Positions 58,524-64,000 of a DNA stretch of 64,000 bases are shown here, one piece after another (position 1 is the first letter of the stretch; each line of letters opens with the position of its first letter). This DNA is from Polytrichum commune. Its lineage: Eukaryota > Streptophyta > Polytrichopsida > Polytrichales > Polytrichaceae. Below the pieces are notes generated by a model, which had not been told where the DNA came from, ran no database searches, and saw only the letters and a list, made by a program, of their open reading frames with translations. The stretch lies in contig OX485807.1 in NCBI GenBank assembly GCA_950295325.1, forward strand, positions 37,602,440 to 37,666,439, in the 5' to 3' direction. The translations under genes and the position numbers were made by a program.

Positions 58524-60818
58524 TCACTCACGCTCTGTAGTCGAATTTCCTCTTTGATTCTTCAGCTCTCTTAATGTTCACAGGGCATCACCACACCACC
58601 AAAGACGTCAATTCCTGCAAAACTCAGCATCACCACAATCGCTGACATTAATTCTTTCCATGCGAAGAAGAAACGTGAAGTGCTTGAGGATAAAATTTTG
58701 CACTATTTGGAATAATGCGCCATCCCACAAGATAAATTAGCTGAGTTAGGATTCTTCCATAGTTTGCTACCATGGCCTCAATCATAAGTAAGGTCATCAG
58801 CTTTCGTTTAGGCGTGAACCACTACATTCCTCGGTGACGCTGTGGAGCTAGAATGCATAAACCCTAAGTTCCAAATTTCATTACATACTTCACAGGACGC
58901 CCTTCGGCTCTCTTCTTTTCAACTACAACAAAAAATTCAATCAAAGTGAAGAAGAAAGCCATAGATCCATAGATACCACGCGTGTGAGCACAGAAATTCT
59001 TCCTGTGAAGCTGCGGTGCGGCGGGCGAGCGATGAAGAGAGTGGAGAGTCCTGGCTATGGCGGACGAGTATCTCCGTTCGTCGGTTCCACGACTGTAGCT
59101 AGACGTCCGTCATCTGTAAGACGAATTGGACGTAGCCGTCATCGAAACGGACGGCCACCGGACGTAGGTGTCATAATTCGTCAGGTATCCAATCGATTAA
59201 ACATGAACAATCGGAATCATTAGAGTTATTTGTAAAGTAAAGGAGATGAAACCATGGGTTTAGTCCCAAATCTTGAATTTATGGGAATTAACACAAATTT
59301 TCTTATGCTTAAGTAACCATATTTCAAAATCTCACTCCCAAATACTTAATGCTTTATAAACAATGATTCAATGCATGGTGAGTTTCGCAGTCTGATGTTG
59401 AAAGCATGCATATTATACATAAACACTAATGGTATTGTGTGGGTATTGTTTATGCATTGATGGGTCTTATTTTCTTAACAATTACTCAATTAGTAACTAT
59501 CATGAACAACGTTGTGTCCTTATTGTTAACATATTAATGAAAACCTTAATGCAATAACAATGTTGTATTCACTTGATCTTTGGTCAAAAGCAAGTAATTT
59601 TCGAAAGTAGAGTTGTGTCAACATTGAAATCACATTGATATAATTTTCTCTTTACTGTTAATTGCCATTGATTCTTGTTTCTTGATTCTTGATATTGAAG
59701 ATATGTCATTAATAGAGTTTCTCTACAACTTGGTTGTATTGGCAAAAATGGTGTTTATATGTGGATTACACATTCAATCTACATTCCAAATCGTATTCAA
59801 TACAAAATATGTGCACACAATATATAAGGAAAATAATAGAGTTCCTTATATTTCGCACTTGGCTAATATAATTACTAGTTCACAAATGTAAGGTTGTTGC
59901 AAACTTGTCCTAACCATCTCAATTCCAATTATTAATCAAGATGATTGAGAGTCTCTATTCCTGCAACAAATCATGTAAACCTCAATGAAATGTTCCCAAC
60001 AGGTTTCTCCTATAAGAGAACAAATCAAGAGTAAGAAGTAAGGGCTAGTGAAGTATACAAAGTGTTGCAATGCACAACACATGAAACTAAAAGATGGCTA
60101 GTCTTGTGAAAACATCTTCACTTGAACTTGCATGCTCACTTTCATAGGCATCTAGTCGGCTTTCAACATCATCCCAAAAGATGCCCTCTGCCAAGACACC
60201 ATCTTTTGCAAACTTGCGATCTTTAATGTGTTAGTTGATCTACATGCAAAGCCGACTCATTAATTTGAACATGAAAAGTAGGATAATGACTCGAGACTCA
60301 AGAGACTATCATGAAGAAATCAGAGTTTTGTAATAAAGTAGACTCTATACATGAATGTATATCCATGCATTAGGTGATTTTTTTGCAAAAAATTGTCTGC
60401 TTGAACCATATATTACTCTAACTAGAGGACACTTCTTGCTCAACTAGCAACACTACCAAACCTTTAAGTTATTAGTTGTTAAGAAAAAACATCCTCACAT
60501 AAGATTGCATGTTCAGAGGATGATTTGTTTCACTTGTGATGTTTGTTGGGTCAAAATATTGAAAGCTACAAATCACAAAGTAGGCAAAGATCACATGCAC
60601 CTTAAAGCAATGATTTTCATAAACAAGCAGAGCCATTCAACATCGATCTATTCACAGCTTGTTCTTCATTTTTTACAGGTTATTAGCATAGCAATGACGA
60701 TGGAGGAGCAGATCGTGACACATAAAAATGAATATTATTGTCATCTTCAGCTTCAAAACTAGCTCAATTCTGAGAATGTATGCATGTTGACTAAGTAATG
60801 ATTTTTAAAATGACTTAC
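58524..60818. other. STR7 upstream region and intergenic DNA
   Basis: The first 400 bases upstream of STR7 are the probable promoter and 5' leader; no TATA box is convincing. A C+G-rich, CpG-dense patch lies at 58,980-59,180 (listed separately). From 59,230 the sequence is A+T-rich and the frames at 59,682-59,891 and 60,505-60,762 show no motif. Confidence 0.45.
58984..59223 (+). other. CpG-rich patch with a 79-codon Arg-rich frame
   Basis: This is the only strongly CpG-containing segment in the second half of the window. It holds many GACGTCCGT, CGGACGG and ACGAATTGGACG phrases. The frame reads MSTEILPVKLRCGG... with many Arg, Ser and Gly residues. The bias follows from base composition and I do not recognise a protein. 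It could be the first exon of a gene divergent from STR7, or a promoter-type CpG-rich element. Confidence 0.3.
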
Positions 60819-60947
60819 CACTTGGTCAAACTTTAGAAAGCAATGTGCAACAAGGTGGGGAGCAACTTTAGAGGGTGGATCAGCACTTGCTATCCGCAAA
60901 GTATACATGTCAGAGGCAATTTTAAGGAGATTGCCAACCTTGTACTG
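60819..60947 (-). CDS. Isolated exon of an unrecognised gene
   Basis: On the minus strand GGGGTTTTTTAG precedes, and GTG|GTAAGT ends, a 129-base segment that is exactly 43 codons. It reads QYKVGNLLKIASDMYTLRIA followed by SADPPSKVAPHLVAHCFLKF and DQV. The pattern of hydrophobic and charged residues is typical of a folded protein, the splice sites are good and the length is a multiple of three. I do not recognise the family. Its neighbours on the same strand (a possible exon near 61,130-61,060 and the opening at 61,762-61,556) may belong to the same gene. Confidence 0.4.
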
Positions 60948-61555
60948 CTAAAAAACCCCTGCCAAATCCAGCTCCATATTACAGTAGGTGTTAAAAAAAA
61001 CCTAAGATTGATGAGAAGAGAGTGCAATAAGGGAATTGTACTAGGGGAAGATATAAGACAAATGACATAGTTCAAGTTCAAGTTCAACTGCTTGCTTGAT
61101 CCATTGTGCATATATGTGTCTGAAGGTATGAGACGTCCTTCAATGAAGGTGACAATTTAGTAATTAGCGAAATTAATTGATCTCCGTAGCACCACGTTTT
61201 ACAAAGACCTTACAATTTGAAACAGAAAGATGTTTATTACTAGGTGACATCTACAATAAAAAAATTGCTCATCAATGAGAACATCACCCAATAGCCTATC
61301 AAACAATCAATACAAGAAAGAGTACTTACTAGAAAGGGATGAGTGAAAATTATATGTTACTTCTCTCTTGTGAGGATGATAGACTGCAAAAGGATATTGA
61401 ATATCACATACTTGCCATAGTCAAGGACATTCTTGTCTTAAAGAAATAAGAACTTACAGAGATGCATATTGAACTAAACCCTGCCATTCCGTAGTGACAC
61501 CACTCATTATGCATGAATAAGTTGCCAGATTATGACCGTATAGAAATTGAAACCC

Positions 61556-61762
61556 CTGGAATCTATGTGCAACAATAAGAATGAGTGCAGGTCGACAAAA
61601 TGACTGGTCACGAACTATCCCTTGTGAAGTATTGTTATCCTTGTGAACACTTTCAAAGTCAAGTAAAACGGTACTTGCATGAGGAGGATAGAAGATAATG
61701 CAACCAACGAGGAAGTTCTTGTTCTCATGAAAGTTCTTGAGGTAAATTTGAGCAGCTAGCCA
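61556..61762 (-). CDS. Possible exon of an unrecognised gene, upstream of the 60,819 exon
   Basis: A 69-codon minus-strand opening without its own start codon: WLAAQIYLKNFHENKNFLVG, CIIFYPPHASTVLLDFESVH and, at the end, RDQSFCRPALILIVAHRFQ. It ends at TTCCAG|GGG with no GT donor at that exact point, so the boundaries are unsure. The last phrase is faintly like the RDQG-x-RPKVLIL segment of UTP25-type proteins, too weakly to claim. It may be part of a decaying gene copy. Confidence 0.3.
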
Positions 61763-61957
61763 GGGCTATGGCACAAGTGATGACATAAAGTATCAAGCCA
61801 AGCACTATATTTGATTTTCTCAACTAGCACATAATTAAAACCTTCATTCCTGTAACTTTTAACACGCTATAGATATGTCAAAGGATGATATCGCTAAGTA
61901 TGTCCAAACCCATTTCAATAAGCTCCTTGCCAGGGTTTGGGAGATTTTTGAGCTCAA

Positions 61958-62120
61958 TCAGCTAAAATCCGCCCCTTCACAACTTCTACCGGATTTTTTT
62001 TCAAGATTTGACCGGTTATAAATTTGTTGTCATTAATTTGGACCGGCCAATATCCTATATATTTTTTTGAAGTGCCGGCTAATTTCCTCTTCATTGTAAT
62101 GACAACTGGCCAAAAACTTG
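61958..62120 (-). repeat. CCGG-rich repeat, copy 1
   Basis: Contains AATCCGCCCCTTCACAACTT, TACCGGATTTTTTTT and several ACCGG phrases. A related segment in the same orientation lies at 62,806-62,985. The minus-strand frame over it (61,954-62,181) is repeat-derived. Confidence 0.5.
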
Positions 62121-62805
62121 GGCATTGATAAGTAAGCCAGTTTTCCAATGTAGCAAAATTATATCTACAAACAACATACACCTTTCAACAACAACGTCCA
62201 AAGAACATATCAACATATAACAACAATATGTAATGATATCAACATCCAACAACAATGATCAATGATTCATTACATACAAGAAACAACAACAATGATCAAC
62301 AATTTATCCATAGCAGGAGTTGAACCTAATATAACCCATCAACTGGTTGATGGCCATGGATTTACTCTTCTATCATACCTAGGTCTTAAAACCTCATATT
62401 AGATTTGAGGCCACAACATGATAAAAGAGTAACCTAACATACCATATTATATACAAAAATGAAATTTCATCAACTGTTAGAGTCAAAATCAGCAGTATCA
62501 TCTTCACCTTCAAGAGGAAAACGCCCTAAAAGGTAACTCTGTGGATGTGAAAGCAACTATCTAAACTTTGTAGAGATCCTCCATAAAGCTATGGCTTTCG
62601 TTAGTACGTTATCAAGATCACCACGAAGATCTTCCATAGACACTCATAATACATTCTAAACGCTAGCCGTCAACAAAGAAATACAACAATGACGCAAAAG
62701 CTTCGCCTGTCCGTCAATCACCAAATCGCTACAAGCCTACAACGAACACATAACCTAAACCCTAGAACCAGATGATATCGGGCCCTAGATGAATCAAACC
62801 GGATG

Positions 62806-62985
62806 AAATCCGCCTATTTCACAATTCATTTGGATAAAAATCCTCCTCCTCAAAATGGTTGCCGGTTGAAATCCGATTTTTTTTATTTTAAAAAACACCG
62901 GTTTCACATCCTCCACTTTCCCAATTCAACCGGACTTTTCACAAAACCAACCAGCCGCCATTACACTAAATACCGGTTCTTTCCA
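62806..62985 (+). repeat. CCGG-rich repeat, copy 2
   Basis: Shares AATCCGCC-x-TTTCACAATT, GCCGGTTGAAATCCGATTTTT and ACCGGTT with copy 1. An unidentified small repeat family. The frame at 62,803-63,006 is derived from it. Confidence 0.5.
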
Positions 62986-63089
62986 GACATTGCTCCTTGC
63001 TCTTAACAATACAACATGATATCTGTCTTTAATTTGACTACCCCTACGAGATACACATTCATAGGTCAATACGCCTCGGCCTGCCACCT

Positions 63090-63530
63090 CCAGCAATGGA
63101 AAACAAGAGCGAGGGAGGATTGGTGAGGCATCTTCCCAATTTAGATTGACGTATCATCTAATTCTTTAGGCTAAGGGCCAAGTTCCATGTGCCGGTCCCG
63201 GTCCATTTTTTCAAAATAAATGGGTGGGCCGGTGAAAAGAGGGTGGTGCCATGTGTCCATCCCTCTCACCCAAGGATTGGTACCCCCCATGGATGGGTGT
63301 TCCACATTTTGTGTTGTGCAAGAACGGGTGCCAAAGGACCGGCGGTCCTAACGGTCACAAGAAGGACATGTGCCGGTTAGAAAGCTCCGCTGACCGGATC
63401 GGCCGGTCACCTAGGGTACACCCTTGGATACTAAAGGCCAATCAGTGCAGCCCATGCATCAAAGCTTAATATCATGCATGCAGGCCCGACAAACAGTTTT
63501 TACCCCTAATCTTTACTCAAGACCAGAGCC
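63090..63530. other. Non-coding G+C-richer DNA
   Basis: Overlapping openings (63,189-63,469) carry Pro/Gly-rich translations without motif. Repeated GCCGGT and CCGGTC phrases suggest element-derived sequence related to the CCGG-rich copies upstream. Confidence 0.4.
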
Positions 63531-63536
63531 CTACAT

Positions 63537-63652
63537 TGGGTTTTGGGTTTTGGCATGGGTTTTGGGTGGGCATGGGTGCGATATTATTGTTCATGGGTGG
63601 GCATGGTTCGATATTATAATAGGTGGGCATGGGTGGGCATGGGTGATCATGA
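63537..63652 (+). repeat. G-rich tandem repeat (TGGGTTT / GGGCATGGGTG)
   Basis: Begins with TGGGTTTTGGGTTTTGGCAT and passes into repeats of GGGCATGGGTG, with TTCGATATTAT interruptions repeated twice. The strand has enough GGG runs to form G-quadruplexes. It is not a telomere array, since the unit is irregular. GGGTGGGCA recurs at the very end of the window (63,971-63,980). Confidence 0.75.
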
Positions 63653-63699
63653 GATCATTACAGCGATGAGCTTAGCATTGCCAATGAATCGGGATACCA

Positions 63700-64000
63700 C
63701 TGCTAAATTCAATATTCTCTTGTGGTGGAAGCTGAAAGGAGCCCCCGCATTCCCCATCATGTGGCGCGCTCGGTTTTGTGCATCCCTACATCCAACTCCA
63801 AATCGGAGTCAAACTTCTCGGATGCAGGGAATGCGCTAACCAAGAAGCGCTCCGGGCTGAAGCCAACAATAGTGAACGACCTTTTATTTGTCCGATCCAA
63901 CCAATACTTGGTGTAGGCGGGTAGTACACATTACACAATTTTTGAATACATGGGCGCAATTTGAATAGCATGGGTGGGCACATGTCATGCTATGTGTGGG
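63700..64000. other. Right edge of window, no gene seen
   Basis: Openings on both strands (63,722-63,916 plus, 63,786-63,983 minus) overlap almost completely and neither shows a motif. The window is cut here, so a feature continuing outside cannot be judged. Confidence 0.35.

Overview
The window reads as nuclear DNA of a land plant. Its recognisable genes have GT-AG introns and encode plant-type proteins: a helicase-polymerase POLQ (TEBICHI), a STR7-type rhodanese, and the tail of a SYP7-class syntaxin, a Qc-SNARE class typical of plants. Most of the rest is A+T-rich, decayed mobile-element DNA with plant-style MITEs (Stowaway, Tourist/Harbinger-like) and tRNA-derived SINE heads. I cannot name the species. 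A decayed transposon protein at about 48.4-49.6 kb resembles a type I associate, from memory only, with non-seed plants.

Layout. 1-30 kb is a repeat-rich block with no intact gene. It holds a long inverted repeat (0.45-4.0 kb), a complete Stowaway MITE (1.76-2.04 kb), a family of foldback MITEs with TTA target duplications (5.1, 5.7, 12.1, 15.3 and 21.0 kb), three copies of a second, hairpin-like MITE (4.1, 23.0 and 27.4 kb), two SINE-like tRNA heads (10.7 and 17.5 kb), a second inverted repeat pair (8.0 and 9.5 kb), a tandem array of ~210-240 bp units (26.1-26.95 kb) and a 145-bp hairpin element (28.0 kb). A small set of splice-compatible exons of an unrecognised gene lies at 29.2-29.9 kb on the minus strand.

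30.3-46.8 kb (minus) is POLQ. I resolve 24 exons with in-phase junctions plus one tentative first exon, giving about 2,410 residues. The N-terminal superfamily 2 helicase, the disordered centre and the C-terminal family A polymerase are all intact. 47-54.8 kb returns to transposon debris, with one decayed transposase-like gene and a degenerate 15-18 bp minisatellite at 51.0-51.3 kb. 54.87-55.30 kb (plus) holds only the last two exons of a SYP7-type syntaxin. 56.1-58.5 kb (minus) is a complete five-exon STR7-type rhodanese gene related to bacterial TrhO. 58.5-64 kb holds a CpG-rich stretch upstream of STR7, isolated exon-like pieces of an unrecognised gene on the minus strand (60.8-61.8 kb), CCGG-rich repeats and a G-rich tandem repeat near 63.6 kb.

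The genes do not form a pathway. POLQ acts in nuclear DNA end joining, STR7 probably in organellar tRNA modification, and SYP7 in membrane fusion. I found no new multi-gene system. The points most worth checking are the amputated SYP7 gene beside a foldback element, the two MITE families, and the exon-like islands without recognised homology.
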